64,000 nt of DNA, taken from assembly GCA_025355005.1 (NCBI GenBank), contig JANXLV010000211.1, positions 55,033-119,032 on the forward strand. The letters are read 5' to 3'. The first letter of the stretch is position 1. Each line of letters starts with the position of its first letter. The position numbers were made by a program, and so were the translations under genes. Below are positions 27,962 to 36,250 of this stretch, one piece after another. The DNA is from Myxococcales bacterium. Its GTDB lineage: Bacteria; Myxococcota_A; Polyangia; Polyangiales; Polyangiaceae. The notes below the pieces were generated by a model. It saw only the letters and a list, made by a program, of their open reading frames with translations, made no database searches and had not been told where the DNA came from.

Positions 27962-28986
27962 AACGCGCCGCCGATCCCTGCCGAGCCGGACTGCGGGCCG
28001 ATGCCGAGCACGGGATAGAGCGGGGTCTGCCCGGTCTTCGCGCTCGTGGACGGTGACGTGAGCACGAAGATGACGCCAGCGACAAGCGCCACGCCGCCGA
28101 GCGACATGGTGACGGTGGAGATGTCCGCGAACGTTCCGGCGGTGTGATTGTTTTCCACGGCGGAGCGATCGCTGCACTGCACCGCGGGGCAGTGGCTCTT
28201 CGCGTCCGAACCCTTGGAGATCGCGAGTGCGCCGAAGATGCCACCGACAGCAAGCGAGCCGAGCCCGACGCCGCCGACGACGTAGCCCGTGGTGCGCAGC
28301 AAGTTTGGCTTGTCGTTGGCCGGCGTCTTGTCGGGTTTGTTCGGCTGATCCGGGGGCGCGATGTACTCGTCCTCGAGCACGGGGATCTTCACCACCTGGG
28401 AGGACGCGGTGCTATCGACCGTGAAATCGGCCTCGAACGGCTTCTTGTGCGACGCCGTGACAACCAGCTTGTGCACGCCCGGATCGATCGGCGCGTTCTC
28501 CCATGCTGCACTGCCGACGGCGCTGTCGTCCTGCTTCACCTCGAGCCCGGCCAGCGCGCGCGTCTCGGGGGACAGCTCGAGCGTGACGTGCGCGAGCTTC
28601 TTCTCGAGCTCGGCAGCGCGCTGCGCCGCAGCCTTCTCTCGATCCTTGCGTCCGTCGCGCCGCGCGAGCGTGGCCGCAGTGAGGTACGCGCTCCATGCGC
28701 TGGCCGTCTTTCCAAGCCCCGCGTAGCAAACACCGAGCGCGAGCGCGGAGCCGCTGGACGCATCTTGTCGCAGGCTCTCCGCGAATTTCGGGCACGCGCG
28801 CGCGAAGTCCTTCTTGTCCATGAACGACTTGCCTTCGCGGAAGAGGCTCTCCGCGAGGGCGGTGTTGCCTTCCGCGTGCGCCACGCGCGGCGTCACCACA
28901 CCATGGCCGACGACCGCAAGACACACGACAAGCAGACGCCCCACCTGAGAGGCGCGGGCCCGAGGTGCGGAACGGGGGCCGCGCAT
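27958..28986 (-). CDS. TPR protein with PEGA-like domain and C-terminal membrane segments
   Basis: About 342 residues from ATG 28986; an in-frame ATG at 29028 would overlap the kinase gene. A signal (LLVVCLAVVGHGVVTPRVAHA) is followed by two to three TPR-like helix pairs (AESLFREGKSFMDKKDFARACPKFAESLRQD), a coiled region, and a beta-rich PEGA-like stretch (APIDPGVHKLVVTASHKKPFEADFTV). Two hydrophobic segments close the protein (VVGGVGLGSLAVGGIFGALAI, VTMSLGGVALVAGVIFVLT). This layout often sits beside Ser/Thr kinases in myxobacteria. Ten bases separate it from the kinase gene. Confidence 0.82.
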   Translation of the reverse strand: MRGPRSAPRARASQVGRLLVVCLAVVGHGVVTPRVAHAEGNTALAESLFREGKSFMDKKDFARACPKFAESLRQDASSGSALALGVCYAGLGKTASAWSAYLTAATLARRDGRKDREKAAAQRAAELEKKLAHVTLELSPETRALAGLEVKQDDSAVGSAAWENAPIDPGVHKLVVTASHKKPFEADFTVDSTASSQVVKIPVLEDEYIAPPDQPNKPDKTPANDKPNLLRTTGYVVGGVGLGSLAVGGIFGALAISKGSDAKSHCPAVQCSDRSAVENNHTAGTFADISTVTMSLGGVALVAGVIFVLTSPSTSAKTGQTPLYPVLGIGPQSGSAGIGGAF

Positions 28987-28996
28987 CCCGCCTCCG

Positions 28997-30673
28997 TCAG
29001 CGCGAGTCGAGGAGGTTGTCGAGGTCATTCCCGTTCTTCGTATTCTTCGCGGGCTGCTGCGGCTTCTGCGGACCCGGCCCCTTGTAAGGGACTGGAACGG
29101 TACGGACCTGGCTGTTGCCTTGCGAGCTTGGAGTCGCTGCGGCGGTCACAGCGACCGCCGGGCCCGTCGCGGATTGCGCGCTCGGCTCGGGTGCTGCACC
29201 AGTCGCGCTGGTCGCGCTGGTCGCGGTGCTGGTCGGCACGAGCTTCGTCTCCTGCGGCGGAGCGACATGCGACGACGACGCATTGCCTTGCGTGCTGACG
29301 GGAGATGAACCACGGCGCGCGATGCCGATGACGATCCCGATGAGCCCAACCAGCATGATGGCCGCGAACGCTGCGATGATCGTGCGGTTGCGCCCGGCCG
29401 TGTTCGGTGGCGCGAGCGACACGGTCGATGCGGACTGCGTGGGAACGAAGTTGGGATCAGGCAGACCGGGCGGAGCGGAAATACGACCGGGGTTCGTGGC
29501 CACTTGCCCGAATGGACCGGCATCCGAGCGCGCCGGCGGAACCGAGTTCGGACGCGGATGCGATGGACTGGATGGAGGGCCCAGCTGCGGGTTCGACCCG
29601 GAGCCCGGCGGGAACCGGGAATTGGAGCGGCCGTCTTGCGCCACCGACGGATACGGCCCGGAGTCCTGGACGCCTGGCGAGCGTAGCTGATCGAACACCT
29701 GCATCGGACCGGGCGCGCGCACGCCACTCTCGATCTCCTTCACGAGCTTCGCCCGCGCTTCCATCAGGTCGCCAGCGACGCCCTTCAACCACTCCGCGAT
29801 GCGGTTCGGCGACGTGAGCTCCGTCACGCTCTCGATGGCCTGCGCCATCTCGTGCGCGGTCTGGTAGCGGTGGCTCGGCTCCTTCGCGAGCGCCTTCATG
29901 GTGATCGCGTCGAGGCCGGATGACACGGCGGGGTTCAAGCTGCTCGGCCGCGGGATGTCGCCCTTCTGAACGAGGGACATCGTGTGTACCTCGGTCTCTG
30001 CATAGAAGAGGCGACGCCCCGTGAGCTCTTCCCAGAGCACCACGCCAGCTGCGTAGATATCTGTCTGACGGGAGACCTGACCCATCAGCTGCTCCGGCGC
30101 CATGTACGCGATCTTGCCCTTGAGCTGGCCCTCGCGCGTGTTGCCAAGGCGGGTCGCCGCCTTCGCGATGCCGAAATCCAGAAGGCGCGCCACGCCGTCC
30201 GAGCCAACCATCACGTTCTGCGGCGAGACGTCGCGGTGGACGATCTCGAGCGGGGCTCCGCGCTCGTCGCGTGCCTCGTGCGCCGCATCCAGTCCATTCA
30301 GCATGCCGACGACCAGTGATGCCACGATGGCCACGGGGATCTGCGCCTTCTGTCGCGCCATCGCACGGTTCAAGACGGAGAGGGTCTCGCCCTTCACGTA
30401 CTCGAGCACCAGGAACAGCTCGCCGTCGGTCGCGACCACGTCGAGCGTGGGCACCACGTTCGGATGCTGGATGCGCGCGGAGAGTCGCGCCTCGTCCAGG
30501 AACATCGTGACGAACTCCGGATCCTTGGCGAGGTGCGGGTGCAGCCGCTTGATCGCGACCGTGCGCCCGAAGCCGACCGCTCCATTCAGGCGTGCAAGGA
30601 ACACGGTCGCCATACCGCCGCCCGCGAGCTGCGCGTGCAGGGAGTATCGACCGAGTTGCATGACGTCGCTCAT
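28997..30673 (-). CDS. Ser/Thr protein kinase (Hanks type), membrane anchored
   Basis: 558 residues from ATG 30673; TTG 30721 is an alternative. The kinase domain covers about residues 10-285: GGGMATVF glycine loop, Lys42 in VAIK, Glu62, HRDVSPQN catalytic loop (His146-Asp148), DFGIAK (166-171) and MAPEQL. All catalytic residues are present. A Pro/Ser-rich segment (320-425) links to one transmembrane helix (431-452), and the C-terminal 100 residues, rich in Ser/Thr/Ala/Pro, would lie outside. It heads a five-gene unit running to the TonB receptor. Activation signals and substrates are unknown. Confidence 0.92.
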   Translation of the reverse strand: MSDVMQLGRYSLHAQLAGGGMATVFLARLNGAVGFGRTVAIKRLHPHLAKDPEFVTMFLDEARLSARIQHPNVVPTLDVVATDGELFLVLEYVKGETLSVLNRAMARQKAQIPVAIVASLVVGMLNGLDAAHEARDERGAPLEIVHRDVSPQNVMVGSDGVARLLDFGIAKAATRLGNTREGQLKGKIAYMAPEQLMGQVSRQTDIYAAGVVLWEELTGRRLFYAETEVHTMSLVQKGDIPRPSSLNPAVSSGLDAITMKALAKEPSHRYQTAHEMAQAIESVTELTSPNRIAEWLKGVAGDLMEARAKLVKEIESGVRAPGPMQVFDQLRSPGVQDSGPYPSVAQDGRSNSRFPPGSGSNPQLGPPSSPSHPRPNSVPPARSDAGPFGQVATNPGRISAPPGLPDPNFVPTQSASTVSLAPPNTAGRNRTIIAAFAAIMLVGLIGIVIGIARRGSSPVSTQGNASSSHVAPPQETKLVPTSTATSATSATGAAPEPSAQSATGPAVAVTAAATPSSQGNSQVRTVPVPYKGPGPQKPQQPAKNTKNGNDLDNLLDSR

Positions 30674-30721
30674 CTGGTGCGCTGTGGCGGGCTCATGTGG
30701 TCCGCGTGCCTCCGATCTCAA

Positions 30722-30750
30722 ATGCTAGCAGCGCGTGGACGCCACCGAAA
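30722..30750 (-). promoter_or_regulatory. Candidate promoter of kinase operon
   Basis: TTTCGG (minus strand, 30750-30745), a 17-base spacer, and TAGCAT (30727-30722) lie upstream of the kinase start. Spacing is ideal but both hexamers are weak matches. The kinase start at 30673 would lie about 40 bases downstream of transcription start. Confidence 0.25.
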
Positions 30751-30836
30751 GATGTGGCACCACCAGCGCAAGTCACGCCGGTGTAGGTCGCTGTCTGAGG
30801 TAGACGGCACTTGGGTGTGGCCGCTTCAGGCTGGCT

Positions 30837-32122
30837 TCAGGCCGGCTTCTCGAGGATGAGGCACGCATTGTGGCCGCCGAACGCGAACGAGTTGGACATG
30901 GCGGCGCGCAGCTCCGTCTTGCGTGCGGTGTTGGGCACGTAGTCGAGCGGACACGCAGGATCCGGAGTGGTGAGATTCAGCGTGGGCGGGACGATGCCAT
31001 GCTCGATCGCGAGCGCCGTCGCGATCACCTCCATCGCACCGGACGCCGCGATGGCGTGTCCCGTGTGCGCCTTGATGGAGCTCACGAGCAAGCCGCGCTG
31101 CGCGTGCTCGAAGACCTTCACGATGCAGGCGGACTCGACCGAGTCATTCCATTTCGTGGCGGTGCCATGAGCATTCACGTACCCCACGTCCGCGGGCTTC
31201 ACGTTCGCGGAGGCGAGCGCGTTGCGCATCGCGCGCTCGATCTGCTTGCCGTCGGGGTCGAGCTGCACCATGCCGTACGCGTCGCACGAGGTGCCGTAGC
31301 CGGAGAGGATCGCGTAAGGCTCGGCGCCGCGCGCCCGTGCGGTCTCTTCGCGTTCGAGCACCAGGATGCCCGCGCCTTCGCCGAGGACGAAGCCGTCGCG
31401 ATTGAGGTCGAACGGGCGACATGCGTGCACGGGGTCGTCGTTGCGACTGGACATGACGCGTAGCAGATCGAAGCCGAGGAATCCGAAGAGCTCCGGATCG
31501 CTGAGGGGTGCCTCTGCGCCGCCGCAGATCGCCACGTCGGCCTCGCCGTCGCGGATCAAGCGGAAGGCGTCGCCGATGGCCATGGTGCCGGCGGAGCACG
31601 CGGTGGAGACGGACTTGCACTCGCCCTTCGCGCCTGCCCAGATGGCGACGTTCGCGGCGATGGCGTTCGGGATGAGCATGGGCAACGTGAAGCGATGGCA
31701 GTCGCTTCGCTTGTGCTCCTTCACCCACGCAGCGCAGTTGGCGACGGCGGTGGGGAAGCCACCTTCGCCGGTGCCGATCACAACGGCGACGCGCTCGGGG
31801 TCCGCGGCGGTGAGCTCCACGTGGGACAGCGGACCGTCCTTCCTCGGGGCGAGCCCGGCGTCCACAGCGCCTCCATCGCTGCGGAGATCGCGAACTGCAC
31901 GACGCGATCGGTGACGCGGCGCTCCTTCGGCGGGAGGATGTTCTCGTCGAAGGCGGTGACCTTGGCGCCGATGCGGCTGTAGAAGCGCTCTTCGCGCGCG
32001 AGCTCGTGCTGGAGGGCGGCGACGCCAGTGCGACCTTCGATGAGCGAGGCCCAGAAGTCTTCGCGGCGGGTCCCGATGGAGGAGACCGTACCGACGCCCG
32101 TGATCCAAACGCGAGAGCCCAT
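30837..32122 (-). pseudogene. fabF: Beta-ketoacyl-ACP synthase II (FabF-like), interrupted by -1 frameshift
   Basis: The N-terminal part (from ATG 32122: SRVWITGVGTVSSIGTR) is in one frame; the rest, from about VDAGLAPRKDG, is in another. The join lies near 31863-31866, where one missing base (or a -1 shift) reconnects the protein. Downstream frame keeps all catalytic residues: TACSAGT (Cys), NAHGTATKWND (His), KAHTGHAIAASGAME (His). Together about 427 residues, the family length. The enzyme condenses acyl-ACP with malonyl-ACP in fatty acid or polyketide synthesis. No other fatty acid gene is adjacent. The lesion may be real, a sequencing error, or a recoding site; I see no classic slippery heptamer. 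Confidence 0.85.
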
Positions 32123-32159
32123 GATGGGGGGGACCTTAGCCGAAAAACCCGCCCGATAA

Positions 32160-32879
32160 CTACGTCAAAGGGCCGCAGGCGCCGCGCAGGTCGACTGCGC
32201 ACGTGAGCACGGCATTGGCCTGGCAGCTGGACTCACAGGTGAGCTCTTCGTCGTCACACTCGGAGGCCGGCGGGCAGGTCTCCCAGCCCTGGAGCTCGCA
32301 CTGCCGCGCGCAGGACGTGCGGCGTACCTTGCACGCGCCCACGCACACGTCGATCGCGCGATGGTCCTGCCCGCGCTGCACGTCGTCGGCGGCGTTCGTA
32401 GGCGACTGCCCGGCGCTGGCGAGGAGGCTGCCATCGAGATCGGAGCGGGTCACGCATGCGGACGCGACGCCCTGCGCGCAGCCCATCTCGAGGACGTGAT
32501 CGATGTCCTCGCGCGCGGCCGCCTCCCCCTTCTTCTCGTGCGCCATCTCGGACCGGAGAAGGATCTTGCATGCAGCCGCTGACCCGAGCGCGCAGCCGTG
32601 CATGATGAGCGGTCGCCCTGCGATCGCGTCGTGCGACTCGGCCTCGATGCACGCGTCGACCCAGTGACTGACCTCGCACGCGTGCGCGAGGAGCTTGAAT
32701 GCGCGGTGCGGATCGGTGGACTGCACGGCGTGCGCCTCCACCACCATCGGCATCGGGTCGGTCACCGGAGTGGATGCGGGTACCGTCATGCCGCCGTGCG
32801 GGGCGAACCGCGGCGGGCCTCCGCACGCAACGAGCGCCACGGAGAAGGTCACGGCCGCCACGATGGTTGCACGATGCAT
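32160..32879 (-). CDS. Sel1/Hcp-like cysteine-repeat lipoprotein
   Basis: 239 residues from ATG 32879, which gives a clean signal (TIVAAVTFSVALVAC, lipobox LVAC). Residues about 70-165 contain pairs of cysteines spaced eight or nine apart (ACEVSHWVDAC, GCALGSAAAC, GCAQGVASAC), as in Helicobacter Hcp-like Sel1 repeats, where they form disulphides. A C-terminal Cys-rich part (CVGACKVRRTSCARQCELQG, then CDDEELTCESSCQ) adds about ten cysteines. No enzyme motif is seen. Probably an exported scaffold. It stands 37 bases from the fabF-like start. Confidence 0.7.
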   Translation of the reverse strand: MHRATIVAAVTFSVALVACGGPPRFAPHGGMTVPASTPVTDPMPMVVEAHAVQSTDPHRAFKLLAHACEVSHWVDACIEAESHDAIAGRPLIMHGCALGSAAACKILLRSEMAHEKKGEAAAREDIDHVLEMGCAQGVASACVTRSDLDGSLLASAGQSPTNAADDVQRGQDHRAIDVCVGACKVRRTSCARQCELQGWETCPPASECDDEELTCESSCQANAVLTCAVDLRGACGPLT

Positions 32880-32938
32880 GGACTGCGTTGTCTCCCGTCC
32901 ATGCAACGTGAATGGAGGGGCCTATCTTCCGTGACGTT

Positions 32939-34135
32939 TCATTCAGGGGCCTCCGTGAAGGCTTTGATGGCCGCGCGATCGGCGTCCGAGAGCGTGTGAC
33001 CCTGCGGCGGCATCTCCTTCTTCACGACGACGCGTTCATGAATGTCCGCCTTCTGGGCTTGCCAGCGGTCGAACGAGGACAGGTTGACCCCCGACGAACC
33101 CGACGGCAGGTGGCACGACGAACAGCTCCGCGCGAACACGGCCGACAGCGAATCGCGCCACAAATCGCCGGCTTTCGTCACGGTGCCGTTCGTGGACGGC
33201 GACGTAGCGGCCGCGGACGAATAGCGAGTGAGCGCACCGCCGCCCATCACCCACACGTCGCCGCGTGGCGAGGAAGAGAGCTCCGCGTCCTTCGGAATGT
33301 GGACGCCGGCCGTCTCGCGCACGCGCCCTTGCTCCACGACTCCGAGCTCCTCACCGTCGGCGAACCAGATCGTGTCGCCAGAAGCGGCAAGGCCGTGGAG
33401 TGTGTCGCCGTCTGCTGCATAGAGCAGTGCGAGGGCGCCGTCGGAGCCCAGCGCGTACACGGCGTTGTTCGTGGTCACGACCACGTCGCCCCGCGGCGTG
33501 CTTGCGACATGCGTCACGCCAGGCAACGAATACTTGCGGCCTCCGCGACTCGGCAGATCGAACAGGTACACGCCGCCATCTTCCCTTCCAAGGAACCCGG
33601 AGCCGTGAGGCGCGAGCTCCGTGAACCGCGGCGACATGAACGACGTCACGCGACCGCCGTCGGCCAGGATGACGCCTTCGCGCGCAGCGAAGAGCACCGC
33701 GCCCGATGGCAGCGCCGTCACGACGGAGACTGGCTTTCCGCGCAGCCCGAACAGATCCGACACGTCGTCGAACGAGCGCTGCCCGCGGAGCACGTGGACA
33801 TGCCCTTGGCCGTCCACACCCAGGACCTGCGATTGCGCGCCAGGCGGCGCGAGAACAGCGGCGCTCTTCCACCCGGTCACCGAGCGATCCGTCGAGACAG
33901 GTGTCTGCGATACGAGGACGGTGGCGCCGTCATCCGCGAAGACGCAGACCACCTCGCCAGTCTCCGCGACCGCGCGTACATGGCCGAGCGGCGCGCCATC
34001 GGCGTTGAAGCTCACCTTGTGCACGGTGAGCTCGGAGACGGCTCCGCCCTTCTTCGAGTACGCAGCTGGCGCTCCGCAGGCCACGAGCGCCGACGCGAGC
34101 ACCAGCGCAATACAGCCGTCGTGCGCGCGGTTCAT
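32939..34135 (-). CDS. Beta-propeller lipoprotein with C-terminal cytochrome c domain
   Basis: 398 residues. Signal ALVLASALVAC, then about 300 residues of repeated strands (VLGVDGQGHVHVLRG, GVILADGGRVTSF, TIWFADGEELG) suggesting a propeller. The C-terminal 60 residues hold a single haem-binding CSSCH (338-342) and a candidate axial Met in KKEMPPQG (Met375), so a mono-haem cytochrome c is likely. Start overlaps the DUF1501 stop (ATGA, 34132-34135). As last gene of a four-gene unit with two c-type haem motifs, it likely takes part in periplasmic electron transfer; the redox partner is unknown. Confidence 0.83.
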   Translation of the reverse strand: MNRAHDGCIALVLASALVACGAPAAYSKKGGAVSELTVHKVSFNADGAPLGHVRAVAETGEVVCVFADDGATVLVSQTPVSTDRSVTGWKSAAVLAPPGAQSQVLGVDGQGHVHVLRGQRSFDDVSDLFGLRGKPVSVVTALPSGAVLFAAREGVILADGGRVTSFMSPRFTELAPHGSGFLGREDGGVYLFDLPSRGGRKYSLPGVTHVASTPRGDVVVTTNNAVYALGSDGALALLYAADGDTLHGLAASGDTIWFADGEELGVVEQGRVRETAGVHIPKDAELSSSPRGDVWVMGGGALTRYSSAAATSPSTNGTVTKAGDLWRDSLSAVFARSCSSCHLPSGSSGVNLSSFDRWQAQKADIHERVVVKKEMPPQGHTLSDADRAAIKAFTEAPE

Positions 34136-35502
34136 GAGGCGAGGAGCTCTGGTACGACCTCGCCGTCGCGCAGGTAGACGCGCGGGTTCACACCGAAGGC
34201 GTGCACGAATGTCGCGAGCAGATCGGGCGGAGAGATCGCGCGCTCGCCATCCGCGAACTTCTTCGCGGGCGCGGGCAGTAGCTGCTCTGCGTCTGTCTTG
34301 CCGAACGAGAAATTGCGGCGAAAACGCGGGGAAATGATGAGCGACGAGTTGTTCGGATAGTGATCGCGGCCGCCGCCCAGGTTGATCTGGGGCGTCCTGC
34401 AGAAGTCGCTCATGATCATGATGTGCGTGTGGTCGGACAGCTTCTTGCCCGTCTTGGTGGGGTGCGGCGCCGCGTCCAGGAGCTTGAGCGTATCCGCGAT
34501 GAGCCCGAAGGTCTCTTGCTGCAGCTGCGCCTGCGTGCGGTAGTTGTTGCCGTGCGTGTCGAACCCGCTGATGGCGAAGCTCACGGAGCGGACGAGGTTC
34601 TTCTTCATCGCCTCCACCGCGAACGCAGCGTTGATCGCGGAGCCGCCAGCGAAGCGCGCCTTGTAGTCGAGGTCAGGGTGGTTCTTCCGGAGCGCCTCGG
34701 CGCTGAAGACCTCCAAGAGGTTGCCGCCCAGCATGCGGCGCAGCGCCTGGTACTGCAGGTCCATGCCGCGCAAGGTGTCTGGATACGCGGAGCGGGACGC
34801 GAGATCGTTCGCCTCCTCGGACAGCATGGCCGTGACGCGGTCGCGAGTCTGCGCGGGCTCGAACATCTGCGCGCGTGTGAGCGTGCGGCTGATGGTACCG
34901 ACGTCCGCCAGCACGAGCGGCACCACGCGACGGTCCAGGTTCTCGCCCACGAACGACGACGGGAAGCGCACGGACACCGCCGGCAAGAGCTGCTCCTTGC
35001 CCATCTCGTTCGCGACCATCGTGTCGATGCTGGACGCGGCGACGCGACCGCCTTGTAGATGGCGACCCGTGGCGGAGTACGCCTGCCCATCCGGATGCGC
35101 GACGGTGTTCATGGAGAGGCCGTTCACGAGCGTGAGCCGATCGCCCATCTCCGCAAGCGCGCCGATGCCTGGACCGAAGACCAGCTTGTCGCCCTTTGCG
35201 CGCACCAGCTGGAAGCTCTTGCCGCCGTTCAAGAGCGGCGCGTCGACCCACTTCTTCAGCGGAGCCGTGTCCGTGTTGTCCGTGGAGGCTGGGTTGATGA
35301 TGCCCACGCTCTCGTTGCGCGGATCGGCCCAGAGGGTGACGTCCCAGCCGCCGGCCGCGATGATGAAGAGGAAGAACTCGCCGTCGTTGCCGCCTGCGGA
35401 GAGCGCCGCGACGTCTGCCCATGCCTGCTTCGTGCGGCCAAGGGACGCAGTGGCAAGCGCGGTTGCGCCGAGGACCTTCAAGAATGTTCTGCGGGTGGTC
35501 AT
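34132..35502 (-). CDS. DUF1501 protein, Tat exported
   Basis: 456 residues. The Tat signal is plain: TTRRTFLKVLGATALATASLG. Residues typical of DUF1501 follow: FDTHGNNYRTQAQLQ, HIMIMSDFCRTPQINLGGGRDHYPNN (alkaline-phosphatase-like fold, with D and H that could bind metal). DUF1501 genes usually accompany DUF1549/DUF1553 or DUF1588-type genes in planctomycetes and myxobacteria, and the same pairing is seen here. Role unproven; a secreted sulfatase/phosphatase-like fold is the common guess. Start is 11 bases after the preceding stop. Confidence 0.9.
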   Translation of the reverse strand: MTTRRTFLKVLGATALATASLGRTKQAWADVAALSAGGNDGEFFLFIIAAGGWDVTLWADPRNESVGIINPASTDNTDTAPLKKWVDAPLLNGGKSFQLVRAKGDKLVFGPGIGALAEMGDRLTLVNGLSMNTVAHPDGQAYSATGRHLQGGRVAASSIDTMVANEMGKEQLLPAVSVRFPSSFVGENLDRRVVPLVLADVGTISRTLTRAQMFEPAQTRDRVTAMLSEEANDLASRSAYPDTLRGMDLQYQALRRMLGGNLLEVFSAEALRKNHPDLDYKARFAGGSAINAAFAVEAMKKNLVRSVSFAISGFDTHGNNYRTQAQLQQETFGLIADTLKLLDAAPHPTKTGKKLSDHTHIMIMSDFCRTPQINLGGGRDHYPNNSSLIISPRFRRNFSFGKTDAEQLLPAPAKKFADGERAISPPDLLATFVHAFGVNPRVYLRDGEVVPELLAS

Positions 35503-35512
35503 GACATCCTCG

Positions 35513-36250
35513 TCAGTACAGGTGGAACTCGGGGTGGCGTACCAGGGCGTAGCAAACGGCGGCCCAGCCTTCTTCCTCGGGCGCGAAGCGGAGCTTCTGT
35601 CCGGCCTTGAGCGCGCTGGCCTGGTCCTTCACGATCTCCGTGTAGAGTGCATAGAATCGCCTGGAGCGACCGTCGGGGCCCAAGCGTGCGGGGTAGCCCA
35701 GGAAGGTCCGATGCAGAACGTCGTAGCGGGGCAGGAACTCGGGCTCGGGCAGCGTGCTGCCCTTCGGGACGTCGAACGCGAAGATCACGCGCGAGGCCAC
35801 GGGCACCGGGATCTTGCTCTTCAGATCGTGCTCCACGGCGCGGTCACAGAGCGCCACGCCCAGCCGCTCGAACGTCGCGACCATCAGCGCGTTCGTCTGC
35901 ATCTGACGCGGGATATCCACGTGGTAGTCCGGAAATCCGAGCGACGCGATGTAGTCGTTCCACGAGTCGAAGACGTTGCCACCATCGCCGCCGCGCGCCT
36001 TCTTCTGCGCGTCCAGCGGGGACAGCCCGCCGAAGAGCGTGAGGTACGTGCGCATGTACACCTCCGGTGGGACCATGCGCGGCGGCTCCTTGTGGGACGT
36101 GTCCTGGAGCACGGTGTCCTGCGGAACCAGATCCGCCGCCTGCGCCGCCTGCACCTTGAGCGGGATCTCCCGGGCACAGCCGATGGGCGCAACCGAGAGC
36201 GCGGAGGCAATCACGAACGCGAGCGTCGAGGCGCTGGACGCGCGGCTCAA
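35513..36250 (-). CDS. Lipoprotein, unknown, in DUF1588-DUF1501 unit
   Basis: 245 residues from TTG 36250, which overlaps the upstream stop as TTGA. Signal TLAFVIASALSVAPIGC. The mature part includes MVPPEVYMRTYLTLFGG and ends AVCYALVRHPEFHLY, which resembles the C-terminal end of DUF1553/DUF1592-type proteins (ALL-SPEF). This could be a small split-off relative. A different start further upstream would overlap the previous gene by more than 90 bases, so I keep TTG. No enzyme motif is visible. Confidence 0.7.
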   Translation of the reverse strand: MSRASSASTLAFVIASALSVAPIGCAREIPLKVQAAQAADLVPQDTVLQDTSHKEPPRMVPPEVYMRTYLTLFGGLSPLDAQKKARGGDGGNVFDSWNDYIASLGFPDYHVDIPRQMQTNALMVATFERLGVALCDRAVEHDLKSKIPVPVASRVIFAFDVPKGSTLPEPEFLPRYDVLHRTFLGYPARLGPDGRSRRFYALYTEIVKDQASALKAGQKLRFAPEEEGWAAVCYALVRHPEFHLY

